DNA of 64,000 bases. It comes from Solibacillus sp. FSL R7-0682 (GTDB taxonomy: Bacteria > Bacillota > Bacilli > Bacillales_A > Planococcaceae). Positions 17,183-26,286 of this stretch are shown here, in pieces. The notes under the pieces were generated by a model, which saw only the letters and a list, made by a program, of their open reading frames with translations, searched no databases and had not been told where the DNA came from. Positions within the stretch are counted from its first letter, which is position 1. Each line of letters starts with the position of its first letter. The stretch is from NCBI RefSeq assembly GCF_038005985.1, contig NZ_JBBOUI010000001.1, forward strand, positions 3,543,501 through 3,607,500. Direction: 5' to 3'. The translations under genes were made by a program, and so were the position numbers.

Positions 17183-18187
17183 ATGGGTGCATTATTAGAG
17201 GTTTGTGATTTAAAAGTTGGCTTTGAAAAAAACAATGAATTTGTCCAGGTCATTAAAGGGATTAATTTTTCGATTAAGAAGGGGGAAAATTTAGGCATTG
17301 TTGGTGAATCAGGTTGCGGTAAAAGTATGACCTCCCTTGCCATAATGGGCTTATTAAAGCATAAAGGATTAGCAATTTCGAATGGTGAGATTCGTTGGAA
17401 TGGCGATAATTTATTAACACTGTCAGAAAAAAGTTGGAAAAACATGCTTGGCAATGAGATCGCGATGATTTTCCAAGAGCCAATGACTGCACTAAATCCA
17501 ATGTTAACGATTGGTACACAAATCGTAGAGCAAATTCGGGCACATAAAAAGATTTCTAAGAAAGAGGCGGAAGCACTCGCCATTCAAATGCTAGAAAAAG
17601 TGGGCATCCCCTCACCTACTTCACGTATGAAAGTATACCCACATGAGATGTCAGGTGGTATGAGGCAACGCGTCATGATCGCAATGGCGATTTGTTGCGA
17701 ACCGGAGCTACTCATAGCAGACGAGCCCACTACTGCACTGGATGTTACAATTCAAGCCCAAATTTTAGATTTACTTGCCCGATTAGTAAGTGAATCGAAC
17801 CGTTCGATGATTTTAATTACTCACGATTTAGGGGTAATCGCGAATTACTGCCAACGTGTGCTTGTCATGTATTCAGGAAAAGTCATGGAGGAATCTTTAA
17901 CTAATGATTTATTCGAAAAACCACTTCACCCTTATACGCGCGGATTAATTCAAGCAGTTAATTCCATCGAAGAAAATAGTGACCGTATTTCATCTATTCC
18001 AGGTATGGTGCCTCTTCCAGGGGAAATAATTAAAGGCTGCGTATTTACAGAACGATGTCCGTATGCTTCTGATATTTGCAGTCAGCAAGAGCCACCGCTT
18101 GTCGTTACAGATAATCTACGGAAAGTAAGTTGCTGGAACTACAAAGATATTCCGGAGGGGGTAGCGAATTATGAATCAGTTATTTGA
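17183..18187 (+). CDS. Peptide ABC transporter ATPase (DppD/OppD type)
   Basis: The 334-residue ATPase energises peptide import. Visible motifs are Walker [12 protein letters not shown]-loop [15 protein letters not shown], signature [12 protein letters not shown], Walker [13 protein letters not shown] and the switch histidine in LITHDLGV. The C-terminal extension with cysteines ([22 protein letters not shown]) is the iron-sulfur-like tail of OppD/DppD proteins. AAAAAGGAGG and spacing place the start at 17183, not at the in-frame codon 30 bases earlier. Its last 17 bases overlap the next ATPase gene. Confidence 0.93.
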   Translation: MGALLEVCDLKVGFEKNNEFVQVIKGINFSIKKGENLGIVGESGCGKSMTSLAIMGLLKHKGLAISNGEIRWNGDNLLTLSEKSWKNMLGNEIAMIFQEPMTALNPMLTIGTQIVEQIRAHKKISKKEAEALAIQMLEKVGIPSPTSRMKVYPHEMSGGMRQRVMIAMAICCEPELLIADEPTTALDVTIQAQILDLLARLVSESNRSMILITHDLGVIANYCQRVLVMYSGKVMEESLTNDLFEKPLHPYTRGLIQAVNSIEENSDRISSIPGMVPLPGEIIKGCVFTERCPYASDICSQQEPPLVVTDNLRKVSCWNYKDIPEGVANYESVI

Positions 18188-19181
18188 AGCAAACGACATC
18201 CAGCCTTTATTAGAGATCCAGGGCTTGAAGAAGCACTTCCCTATTAAGAAAGGCTTTTTCGAAAAACTAAAGGATAAAACCCCATTAGCAGTTAAGGCAG
18301 TAGATGATGTTTCTTTTAGCATTTATCAAGGTGAAACATTGGCGCTAGTAGGTGAATCGGGTTGTGGTAAAAGTACAACAGGAAGATCCATTCTTCGATT
18401 AATCGAACCAACGGACGGTCAAGTCATTTACAAAGGAGAAAATATCCTTTCACTACCACCAGTCGAAGTAAAACGATTACGACGCGACTTACAAATAGTC
18501 TTTCAGGACCCATACGCATCGTTACATCCACGCATGACGGTAAAGGAAATTATTATGGAACCTTTCCTTATCCATAAATATGGTACACCAGACATACGCG
18601 AAAAACGCGTCGATTACTTAATGGAAGTGGTAGGACTTTCTACAAAAATGAAAAATCGCTACCCTCATGAATTTTCTGGTGGGCAACGTCAACGTATCGG
18701 AATTGCTAAAGCGCTCGCACTGCAGCCTAAAATTATTGTATGTGACGAAGCTGTATCTGCACTCGATGTATCCGTTCAAGCAAATATTATTAATCTGTTA
18801 AAAGATTTACAGCAAGAATTCAACCTAACTTACTTGTTCATCTCTCATGATTTAGGGGTCGTTAAAAACATCTCCAATCGTGTAGGGGTTATGTACTTAG
18901 GCAAACTGGTTGAAATTGCCGATACAGAAACTTTATTCACAAATCCAAGACATCCTTATACACAGGCATTATTATCAGCTCGCCCTGTCATTGATGCCAA
19001 GCAACAAGGCGAGCGAATTGTTCTTGAAGGAGAAATACCAACTCCACTTAATCCACCAAAAGGTTGTCGGTTTAATACGAGATGCCCATACAAAATGGAA
19101 CGATGCATGATGGAGGAGCCAAGTTTGAAATCGATTGAAAGTAATCATAATGTAGCTTGTTTTTTAACTAATCATTCTTAG
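18171..19181 (+). CDS. Peptide ABC transporter ATPase (DppF/OppF type)
   Basis: The 336-residue second ATPase completes the transporter. It shows Walker [13 protein letters not shown]-loop QIVFQDPYASLHPRM, signature FSGGQRQRIGIAKAL, Walker B IIVCDEAVSALDVS and FISHDLGVV. The C-terminal oligo_HPY tail (GCRFNTRCPYKMERCMMEEPSL) again carries four cysteines. GGAGGGGG precedes its ATG and it overlaps the end of the other ATPase gene, a sign of coupled translation. The pair of ATPases works as a heterodimer under the two permeases. Confidence 0.93.
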   Translation: MNQLFEANDIQPLLEIQGLKKHFPIKKGFFEKLKDKTPLAVKAVDDVSFSIYQGETLALVGESGCGKSTTGRSILRLIEPTDGQVIYKGENILSLPPVEVKRLRRDLQIVFQDPYASLHPRMTVKEIIMEPFLIHKYGTPDIREKRVDYLMEVVGLSTKMKNRYPHEFSGGQRQRIGIAKALALQPKIIVCDEAVSALDVSVQANIINLLKDLQQEFNLTYLFISHDLGVVKNISNRVGVMYLGKLVEIADTETLFTNPRHPYTQALLSARPVIDAKQQGERIVLEGEIPTPLNPPKGCRFNTRCPYKMERCMMEEPSLKSIESNHNVACFLTNHS

Positions 19182-19213
19182 CTTTTAACAACAATAAAAG
19201 GACGTGCTGCACG

Positions 19214-20392
19214 GTGCCTAAGAAAACGTTCATACTGTTAGTTTTCATTATGTTTTTATCGATGACTGGCTACGGAATTGTCTTACCGGTTCTCCCCTTT
19301 TTTGCTGACGAGCTTGGATTAAGCTCATTTCAAATGTCGAGTCTAATTACTGGGTGGGCCTTTACTCAATTTTTGGTGCTCCCATTTTGGGGCAAGTGCA
19401 TTGATAAATTTGGACGGAAGCCAGTACTTGTTTTCGGGCTCGTAGGTTTCGGGTTTGCATTTTTACTCATGAACATTGCCCAAAATTACATTCAATTACT
19501 GTTCATTCGAATTATTGGTGCCATCCTTTCTAGTGGAACACAGCCTGCTGTTTTTGCGATTATTGCGGATACGAGTGAGCCACGGGAACGAGGAAAGGCG
19601 ATGGCCCATTTGGCAGCAGCGAATGGACTTGGATTTTTATTAGGTCCTGTATTAGGAAGTGCTTTCGTTCCGTTCGGCTTATCAATTCCATTTATCTTTG
19701 CTGGGTTCCTTAGCTTAATTACTGTCCCTTTTGCCCTTCTATTCGTAAAAGAGCCAGCAGAAAGAGGAGAGATCAAACATACCTCCCCTCTTTTCCAATC
19801 AATTGGACATTCAATTAAACCCGGCTACTTGTTATTATTTTTAATCACATTCGCGCTAGCGCTCGCTACCTCTAGCATTCTTGGCATTCTTGGTTATTTT
19901 TTAATTGAGCAATTCCAGGCAGGGGCAACAGAAACTGGATGGGCATTTACGATTCAGTCTGCTGCTGCAGTGATCATTCAATTAACAGTATTGTCTTTAC
20001 TTTATAAGTACTTCAGTGAGGATACGATTACAAAATACGGCATATTAATTACGACCATTGGCTTTGCGTGCTTTATAATCACCTATCATATTAGTTTTGT
20101 CTTTATTGGCGTGTTATTAATTGGTGCAGGGCAAGCACTTATTAAACCTACACTACTTGCCCTACTATCGAAGAAAAATGAGCTAGGACACGGAATGGTG
20201 ATGAGTTTACACGGTGCTTACGATAGTTTAGGTCGCAGTATCGGTCCTTTACTAGCCGGCTCGTTGTTTTTATTCGATCCTGTAGCCCCTTTCATTATGT
20301 CATTTATCATTTGTGGATTATTATTCATGTTTGTTTCCTTTGAACAACGAAAAACTTATCGTGTCACAATTACAAGTAAAGAGGTGTCGTGA
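19214..20392 (+). CDS. MFS transporter (drug:H+ antiporter-like)
   Basis: The 392-residue protein has 12 predicted membrane segments. Loop 2-3 carries the MFS signature GKCIDKFGRKPVLVFG, and the fourth/fifth helices contain GRAMAHLAAANGLGFLLGPVLG-like text (actual GKAMAHLAAANGLG), close to antiporter motif C of multidrug exporters (TetA/NorA/Bmr group). The start codon is GTG with AAAAGGAC upstream. Its TGA stop is directly followed by the GTG start of dat, so translation is coupled. In an operon that imports peptides and makes 2-oxo or 2-hydroxy acids, an exporter of a product or unused amino acid is the natural guess. Confidence 0.88.
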   Translation: MPKKTFILLVFIMFLSMTGYGIVLPVLPFFADELGLSSFQMSSLITGWAFTQFLVLPFWGKCIDKFGRKPVLVFGLVGFGFAFLLMNIAQNYIQLLFIRIIGAILSSGTQPAVFAIIADTSEPRERGKAMAHLAAANGLGFLLGPVLGSAFVPFGLSIPFIFAGFLSLITVPFALLFVKEPAERGEIKHTSPLFQSIGHSIKPGYLLLFLITFALALATSSILGILGYFLIEQFQAGATETGWAFTIQSAAAVIIQLTVLSLLYKYFSEDTITKYGILITTIGFACFIITYHISFVFIGVLLIGAGQALIKPTLLALLSKKNELGHGMVMSLHGAYDSLGRSIGPLLAGSLFLFDPVAPFIMSFIICGLLFMFVSFEQRKTYRVTITSKEVS

Positions 20393-21238
20393 GTGAATAT
20401 TTTATGGAATGATCAAATCGTTGCGAAAGAATCTATCATAATCGATCCTGAAGACCGTGGATATCAATTTGGAGATGGTATATATGAAGTTGTAGCAATT
20501 TACAATGGTGAACTTTTTGAATGGGAGGCACATTATGAGCGATTTTTACGTAGTGCTGCAGCGCTTTCTATCTCTACCCAACATATTATTGAAAAACTTA
20601 AATCAAATATTCATACATTAATAGAAGAAAACAGTGTAGAAGATGGCTACGTCTATTTTCAATTAACAAGAGGCACTGCGCCACGATTTCATGCTTATCC
20701 CGCTGAAGCAGTTCCTCCTGTGTTAACTGGTTTAGTTAAAAAGAAAGATACAACGAACCCTCCGCCTTCATCGATGAAGGCCATCACGACAGAGGATATT
20801 CGGTGGTTGCGTGTCGATATTAAAAGCTTAAATTTGTTACCAAATTGTATGGCAAAACAAAAGGCGATAGAGGCTGGTGTGCATGAGGCGATTTTTATCC
20901 GAGATCAAGTTGTAACTGAAGCTAGTAGCTCCAATTTATTCGGTGTTAAAAACGGGAAATTATATACCCATCCATTAAATCATTTAATTTTGAACGGAAT
21001 TACACGACAGGTAGTTCTTCGACTTGCATCTCAGCTTAATTTACCTGTAATTGAAGAAGCATTCACAAAGGAAGCGCTGTACTTGATGGATGAAGTATTT
21101 ATTACAAATACAGGCGTGAATGTTTGTCCTGTTACAGAAATCGATGCCACTCAAATTGGCAATGGGAGCTGTGGCGTAATTACCGCTAGCTTAATGAAAG
21201 CCTTTAGCGAGCTACTTTCACCTAAAATAAAGGTGTAA
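20393..21238 (+). CDS. dat: D-amino acid aminotransferase
   Basis: The 281-residue class IV PLP enzyme interconverts D-alanine plus 2-oxoglutarate with pyruvate plus D-glutamate, and accepts other D-amino acids. The residues known from the Bacillus sp. YM-1 enzyme are present at the same numbers: Y31, R98 and H100 (RGTAPRFHAYP) for carboxylate binding, the PLP lysine as K144 in VDIKSLNLLPN, and E177 in VTEASSSNLF. The GTG start follows the MFS stop codon without gap. Dat is usually a cell-wall supply enzyme; placement behind a peptide importer suggests catabolism of D-amino acids here, which is an inference. Confidence 0.93.
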   Translation: MNILWNDQIVAKESIIIDPEDRGYQFGDGIYEVVAIYNGELFEWEAHYERFLRSAAALSISTQHIIEKLKSNIHTLIEENSVEDGYVYFQLTRGTAPRFHAYPAEAVPPVLTGLVKKKDTTNPPPSSMKAITTEDIRWLRVDIKSLNLLPNCMAKQKAIEAGVHEAIFIRDQVVTEASSSNLFGVKNGKLYTHPLNHLILNGITRQVVLRLASQLNLPVIEEAFTKEALYLMDEVFITNTGVNVCPVTEIDATQIGNGSCGVITASLMKAFSELLSPKIKV

Positions 21239-21315
21239 TAGCTGTTTTCAAACAGAGGCTTCCCATCCCCCCTTTAAATACTTTATTTCGATTTAACTAA
21301 CAGGAGGAGATATCC

Positions 21316-22524
21316 ATGAAAACGTTACAACCATTTAAAATGGCGAGTAAATTTGACGGTATTAAATTACTTAGTGCTGCAGCTGCAAAAATTCCAACCG
21401 ATTTAATCCCCTTATCTTACGGCTTTCCTGCAAAGGAGGCATATAATGTATCATTAATGGCGCAATGTGCAGCAAAAGGTATTGAAGACGGCGGATATAA
21501 ATGCTTAGAGTACAGTGGCGGTGAAGGCCCATCCAAAATTGCTACTTGGATTAAAGAGCGTTCCACTATTCGAGAAATTCACGTAAACGAAAAAAATATA
21601 TTTGTTACAACCGGCTCTGGTCAGGCAATGGATATTGTTGCACGTACACTTACCAATGAAGAAGATGAAATTTGGGTAGAAGCACCTACATTTTTCGGTG
21701 CGTTACGCTCCTTTTCTTTAGCCGGCCTTACGATTCGTGGGTTTGAAATGGATGAAAGTGGGCTAAAGGTTGATTTAGTTGAGGCGGCATTAATGGAAGC
21801 TGCCGAACTCGGTAAACCGATGCCAAAATTCCTTTATGTTATTCCGAATTTTCATAACCCTGGCGGTATTACCCTTTCTCTTGAGCGTCGAATTAAGCTA
21901 GCGCAGCTTGCATTAACTTACAACTTTTACATTATAGAAGATGATGCCTATGCGGAATTAAACTTTACCGACACAATTCTACCAGCAATTTACAGTTTCG
22001 CACCTGAGCGTGTCATTTATATGAGTACTTTTTCTAAAACAATCGCCCCTGCTATTCGTCTAGGTTGGGTTATTGTCAGTCCAGAGCTTGCACCTAAATT
22101 ACGCATGCTCAAATCAGACGGCTCAACAAGTGTCATGGTGCAAGAAATCGTTGCGACTTACTTAAACTTTATTGATTTTGATCAGCACGTAGCGGATATT
22201 TCAGCGATTTATCAATCACGACGAGACGTGATGGTGGAGGCTCTGGATGAATATTTAGGAAATGAAATTTCTTATATTATACCAGAGGGTGGCTTTTTCA
22301 TCTGGATCTCGTTCAAGGAAACAGTTAATACTGCTGATTTTGAGGAGCTCGCTTTAGAATATGGTGTGAGCTACATTGTTGGTGAACACTGCTTCGCTGA
22401 TCATAGTCAACAAAATCATATACGCCTTTGCTTTTCCTATTGCGATGAAGTACAGTGTCGAGAAGCAATCAAACGCATTGCAAGCGCATATTTCGAAAAG
22501 TATCCAATAAAAAGTATTGTATAG
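21316..22524 (+). CDS. PLP-dependent class I/II aminotransferase (2-aminoadipate/aromatic type)
   Basis: The 402-residue fold type I aminotransferase resembles the LysN/ARO8-like group and the catalytic half of MocR regulators, but lacks an N-terminal DNA-binding domain. Visible are the PLP-phosphate loop TTGSGQAMDIVARTL near 98-112, the NFHNPGG motif (asparagine near 181), D209/D210 in YIIEDDAYAEL contacting the pyridine nitrogen, and the Schiff-base lysine K241 in STFSKTIAPAIRLGWV. It has AGGAGGAG before the ATG. Natural substrates of this group are broad (2-aminoadipate, leucine, aromatic amino acids). It probably transfers amino groups from peptide-derived L-amino acids beside Dat. Confidence 0.88.
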   Translation: MKTLQPFKMASKFDGIKLLSAAAAKIPTDLIPLSYGFPAKEAYNVSLMAQCAAKGIEDGGYKCLEYSGGEGPSKIATWIKERSTIREIHVNEKNIFVTTGSGQAMDIVARTLTNEEDEIWVEAPTFFGALRSFSLAGLTIRGFEMDESGLKVDLVEAALMEAAELGKPMPKFLYVIPNFHNPGGITLSLERRIKLAQLALTYNFYIIEDDAYAELNFTDTILPAIYSFAPERVIYMSTFSKTIAPAIRLGWVIVSPELAPKLRMLKSDGSTSVMVQEIVATYLNFIDFDQHVADISAIYQSRRDVMVEALDEYLGNEISYIIPEGGFFIWISFKETVNTADFEELALEYGVSYIVGEHCFADHSQQNHIRLCFSYCDEVQCREAIKRIASAYFEKYPIKSIV

Positions 22525-22536
22525 GGAGGTTTTATA

Positions 22537-23535
22537 ATGGTTTATGCACTAGAGAGCGCTGTGAAAGCACCGTTCATTTATATCCGGAGAGATATTCCAG
22601 CTGAATACGTAGAAAAACTTCGAGCACTAGGGGCAAAAGTCGTTGTAGAACATTGGGAATGGAATCAGCTTGAGCCGAAGCCACAAGTTGATTTAACCGA
22701 CTGCGATATTATTTTAACGCTCGGAATTCGCGACGATTTATCGATTTTATCCCATGCTCCCCACGTTAAATGGGTTCATTCCTTTAGTGTAGGAATTGAA
22801 GCAATGCTAAAGAGCAAATTTCAAAAGAGCAATGTCATTGTAACAAATTCAAAAGGTTGTACAGCGATACCAATTGCAGAACACACGATTGCCATGATTT
22901 TAACTTTCGCCCGAGGGATTCCTTCAATGATTTATAATAAGCCAAGTCGCACGTGGGGGTTAATTCCAACAATTGAACTAAGCTCTTCTACATTAGCCAT
23001 TATAGGATACGGAGAAATCGGTATCGCCATTGCCAAACGAGCAAAAGCACTTGGAATGAAGGTCATCGGCTGCAAACGTGACCCTAATAAATTAACTGGC
23101 GACGAATGTTATGTAGATCAAATTGTTGGTATGAATCAAATCGATGAAGTATTGGCCAATGCTGATTTTACTGTTTTAGCCCTCCCCTCTACAAATGAAA
23201 CAAAATACTTTTTTGATAAGGTACGAATGGAGAAAATGAAGCAAGGTAGCTACTTAATCAATGTAGGACGCGGGAATACAATTGTTGAATCTGACTTAAT
23301 TACCGTATTAGAAAACAAACATCTCGCCGGCGCATCTTTAGACGTTTTTGAAGTAGAGCCACTGCCAGAAGAACATGATTTTTGGGAAATGGACAATGTC
23401 ATCGTTTCCCCACACAACGCCTATTATTCACCTGATCATATGAAGCATAATATGCAGTTATTTATCGATAACTTTGAACTGTATGTAAAAAACATGCCAT
23501 TAAAAAATATTGTCGATAAGCAACTCGGCTATTAA
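22537..23535 (+). CDS. D-2-hydroxyacid dehydrogenase
   Basis: The 332-residue NAD(P)-dependent oxidoreductase reduces 2-oxo acids to D-2-hydroxy acids. The Rossmann loop is GYGEIG at 157-162. The catalytic triad of the family is present: R245 (NVGRGN), E274 (FEVEPLP) and H293 (SPHNAYYS). After the second strand comes VIGCKRDP, with basic residues where NAD-specific enzymes carry an aspartate, which hints at NADPH use. It starts 12 bases after the aminotransferase with GGGAGG. As last gene of the operon it could dispose of 2-oxo acids made by the two aminotransferases as hydroxy acids. Confidence 0.9.
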   Translation: MVYALESAVKAPFIYIRRDIPAEYVEKLRALGAKVVVEHWEWNQLEPKPQVDLTDCDIILTLGIRDDLSILSHAPHVKWVHSFSVGIEAMLKSKFQKSNVIVTNSKGCTAIPIAEHTIAMILTFARGIPSMIYNKPSRTWGLIPTIELSSSTLAIIGYGEIGIAIAKRAKALGMKVIGCKRDPNKLTGDECYVDQIVGMNQIDEVLANADFTVLALPSTNETKYFFDKVRMEKMKQGSYLINVGRGNTIVESDLITVLENKHLAGASLDVFEVEPLPEEHDFWEMDNVIVSPHNAYYSPDHMKHNMQLFIDNFELYVKNMPLKNIVDKQLGY

Positions 23536-23604
23536 CAGCTCCAATTGTCTCAAGAAATCACCATCAATTATAAAACAAATAAATTCAACGAACATTACAT
23601 CACA

Positions 23605-23640
23605 AAAGCCATTATTTCCATAATGAGAAATAATGGCCTT
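23605..23640. terminator. Hairpin between the convergent dehydrogenase and desaturase genes
   Basis: Perfect 10-bp arms GCCATTATTT (23608-23617) and AAATAATGGC (23628-23637). The minus-strand side ends in TTTTG, the plus side in CTTAATTA, so it may serve both genes weakly. Confidence 0.6.
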
Positions 23641-23703
23641 AATTATGTCTTCTATTTTTAATTGATTCTATGTTACTATAGTTCCGCCGCTTTTTTGTAT
23701 TAA

Positions 23704-25266
23704 TTAAATTTGTACAATAGGTTTTGACATATTTTTTACTTTTGAATGGACATTAACTTTTGGTAAAGGTTTTACCGGGTGTAGTACCTTTTTATCTTGT
23801 GCTAAAATACTATTTACTGTTATACGTGCTGATTCCAAAATAATTGGCAAACCACTTCCAGGATGTGTTCCACCTCCGACTAACCAGCATCTATCTAGTT
23901 CTTCAAATTTATTACGGGGACGGAATGCTAACATTTGTGTCAATTGGTGTCCAAGATTAAACGTTGCTCCTTTATATACACTAATATCATTTTCCCAATC
24001 AGCAGGTGTAATCATACGTTCTTCCTCAATAAACTCTTCCAGATTCGGTTCACCTAATTTCTCTGCTACCATTTCTAATACCATTTTGCGGAAAGGTTTT
24101 TTTACACGCTCCCAATCAATGCCGCTCGTATTATTTGGTACTGGCACTAAAATATAGAGTGTTGATTTCCCTGCTGGTGCTACAGCGGGATCCGTTACAA
24201 CAGCATTTTGAATATAAATTGATGGATCATCAGATATCATTTTTGTTTTCGTAATTTCTTCTACATTTTTTCGGTAATCCTTTGCAAACCAAATCGTATG
24301 GTGGGATAGTTGATCAAATCGCTTATTTACACCGAAATATAACATAAATGTAGAACATGATAATTGCTTCTTTTCTAATTTTTCTGGTGTGTATTTTTTT
24401 AAGATTCCTGGCTCTACCATTTTGGTCATGACATGACCAAAGTCCCCATTCACAATCACTTCATCTGCCTGCACATAATCGCCATTTTCCAGCGCTACAC
24501 CCGTTACTTGGCGACCAGATGTAACAAGCTTTTTAATACCACAGTTTGTATGAATGGTTACCCCCATTTCCTCGGCTACTTTACCCATTGCCTGCGTTAA
24601 GCGATTAAGCCCACCTTTTATATGATATACACCGTATGCATGCTCAATATAAGAAAGTATCGAAAATGCACCTGGGCTCTCCCATGGTGACATACCTAAG
24701 TATTTTGATTGAAATGTGAAGGCTAACTGCAATTCTTCATCTTTAAAGAATTGGGATAAGGTGTCAACAAGTGATTTGCCGATTTCCAGCTCACCGACTG
24801 CCTTTATCACATTCGGCTTTAGCATATCTGTAAAACGATTCATTGGGGATTGTAATACTGGCGCTAATCGTTCAAGTTTCTTTTGTGTTTGCTGAATATA
24901 TTTCTCATAGCCACCTTCATTTCCTACAAATACCTCATTAATCTGACGTACCATCTCTTTTTCATTCCGTGTCATTTTAATTTTTTTATCATGAAAAATA
25001 AGTTCATACATAGGGTCTAAATCATAAAGCTCGACATAATCTTGTAACCGTCGTCCTGTTAATTCAAAAATTTCTTCTGCTATATATAGCATATTTAAGA
25101 AAGTTGGGCCCATATCAAATTTGTAATCACCTAAACGAATTTCACTTGTACGCCCTCCAATATAAGGTTGCTTCTCATACACTTCTACCTTGTAACCTTT
25201 ATTTGCGAGTAGCATAGCTGCAGCTAATCCTCCTGGTCCAGCTCCAACAATAACAATCTTCTTCAT
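23704..25266 (-). CDS. Carotenoid-type phytoene/diapophytoene desaturase family FAD oxidoreductase
   Basis: The CrtI/CrtN-family flavoprotein desaturates or oxidises C30/C40 isoprenoid chains. I start it at 25266 (520 residues) because GGAGGAGG precedes that ATG and the protein then begins with the dinucleotide-binding motif KIVIVGAGPGGLAAAMLL and YEKQPYIGGRTSEI. The C-terminal LVGGGTHPGSGLPIILESARI is the bacterial carotenoid desaturase signature (FAD-binding end). Longer upstream frame text lacks a start signal. No phytoene or dehydrosqualene synthase gene is in the window. It could be CrtN, CrtI or a CrtNb/CrtP-type oxidase; I cannot choose. The promoter carries repeated TTGTACAA motifs. 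Confidence 0.88.
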   Translation of the reverse strand: MKKIVIVGAGPGGLAAAMLLANKGYKVEVYEKQPYIGGRTSEIRLGDYKFDMGPTFLNMLYIAEEIFELTGRRLQDYVELYDLDPMYELIFHDKKIKMTRNEKEMVRQINEVFVGNEGGYEKYIQQTQKKLERLAPVLQSPMNRFTDMLKPNVIKAVGELEIGKSLVDTLSQFFKDEELQLAFTFQSKYLGMSPWESPGAFSILSYIEHAYGVYHIKGGLNRLTQAMGKVAEEMGVTIHTNCGIKKLVTSGRQVTGVALENGDYVQADEVIVNGDFGHVMTKMVEPGILKKYTPEKLEKKQLSCSTFMLYFGVNKRFDQLSHHTIWFAKDYRKNVEEITKTKMISDDPSIYIQNAVVTDPAVAPAGKSTLYILVPVPNNTSGIDWERVKKPFRKMVLEMVAEKLGEPNLEEFIEEERMITPADWENDISVYKGATFNLGHQLTQMLAFRPRNKFEELDRCWLVGGGTHPGSGLPIILESARITVNSILAQDKKVLHPVKPLPKVNVHSKVKNMSKPIVQI

Positions 25267-25298
25267 CTCTTGCTCCTCCTCCATTAAGTAGTTAAAAA

Positions 25299-25443
25299 TT
25301 GTACAATCAATGTATAACGTTAATTGTTTTTGTATAATAAATAAGTTTAATCCTGTAAAATAGTTAATAAAAAGCCTAAATAACCGTAAAAATGTTATAC
25401 ACATATTATATGTTGTACAAAAGATTATACATAAGTTGTACAA
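25299..25443 (-). promoter_or_regulatory. TTGTACAA repeats in the desaturase promoter region (putative operator array)
   Basis: Perfect TTGTACAA palindromes lie at 25299-25306, 25413-25420 and 25436-25443, with related TGTATAA boxes between. On the minus strand, successive TGTA motifs at the upstream end are spaced 11, 12 and 18 bases. Two lie between and over the -35/-10 elements, the usual place for a repressor. The pattern recalls operators of B12-dependent light sensors (CarH/LitR, direct repeats of about 11 bp) that control carotenoid genes; that identification is inference. Confidence 0.55.
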
Positions 25444-25453
25444 TGTTTGACAA
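25424..25453 (-). promoter_or_regulatory. Promoter of the desaturase gene
   Basis: On the minus strand TTGTCA (25453-25448), an 18-base spacer and a perfect TATAAT (25429-25424). One TTGTACAA palindrome fills the spacer. Confidence 0.65.
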
Positions 25454-25512
25454 GTACATTATTTTTGTAGAATGTTAAAAAAGAGGATTTAATGAAAAGA
25501 ATTAAAGATAAA

Positions 25513-25542
25513 CAAAAAAAGCGCATCCACTATCGGATGCAC
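25513..25542 (-). terminator. Terminator of the amino-acid ABC transporter operon
   Basis: GTGCATCC and GGATGCGC (8 bp, one G-T pair) with a 6-base loop are followed on the minus strand by an unbroken run of seven Ts. Confidence 0.85.
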
Positions 25543-25569
25543 TTTCACTTTCTACTTCACATTGGCCTA

Positions 25570-26286
25570 CTATAAAACCTTATCTAAAAACTCTTTCGCA
25601 CGAGCTGATTTTGGGGCTGTGAAGAATTCCTCTGGAGAAGAATCCTCTACTAAAAGTCCACCATCTAAGAACAAAATACGGTCTGCTACTTCACGTGCAA
25701 ACCCCATTTCATGGGTTACAATCAACATCGTCATTCCTGATTCGGCAAGAGATTTCATTACTTCTAAAACTTCTTTTACCATTTCCGGATCAAGAGCTGA
25801 TGTTGGTTCGTCAAATAAAATCGCTGTCGGATTCATTGCTAGAGCACGAGCAATGGCAACTCGTTGCTTTTGACCTCCTGATAAACGGTTTGGATAGTCA
25901 TTGCGTTTGTCGTAAAGCCCTACTTTTCTTAGTAACTCTTCTGCTAACTTTACAGCTTCACCCTTTGCTACACCTTTTACATTAATTGGTGCATACGTTA
26001 AATTTTCTAAAACGGTTTTGTGCGGAAATAGGTAGAAATGCTGGAACACCATTCCTAAATTTTCACGCACCTTCATCACATTTTTCTCTGTAATTGTCTC
26101 CCCACCAACTGATATGATACCCGCTGATGGTTCCTCTAAACGGTTAATACATCGCAAAAATGTTGATTTACCAGAGCCTGAAGGGCCAATAATCGCGATG
26201 ACCTCTTTTTCCTTAATCTCTGTTGAAATACCCTTTAATACTTCATTTTTACCATATGATTTTTTTAGATTGTCAATTTTAATCAC
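25570..26286 (-). CDS. Polar amino acid ABC transporter ATPase (GlnQ type)
   Basis: The 238-residue ATPase powers amino-acid uptake. It shows Walker [21 protein letters not shown] (the phrase typical of the GlnQ/HisP/ArtP group), Q-loop [13 protein letters not shown], signature [15 protein letters not shown], Walker [16 protein letters not shown] and [15 protein letters not shown]. The start is GTG inside the end of the permease gene (8-base overlap), so translation is coupled. It is the last of four genes and is followed by a terminator. The amino acid specificity rests with the binding protein and cannot be told from this subunit. Confidence 0.93.
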   Translation of the reverse strand: MIKIDNLKKSYGKNEVLKGISTEIKEKEVIAIIGPSGSGKSTFLRCINRLEEPSAGIISVGGETITEKNVMKVRENLGMVFQHFYLFPHKTVLENLTYAPINVKGVAKGEAVKLAEELLRKVGLYDKRNDYPNRLSGGQKQRVAIARALAMNPTAILFDEPTSALDPEMVKEVLEVMKSLAESGMTMLIVTHEMGFAREVADRILFLDGGLLVEDSSPEEFFTAPKSARAKEFLDKVL

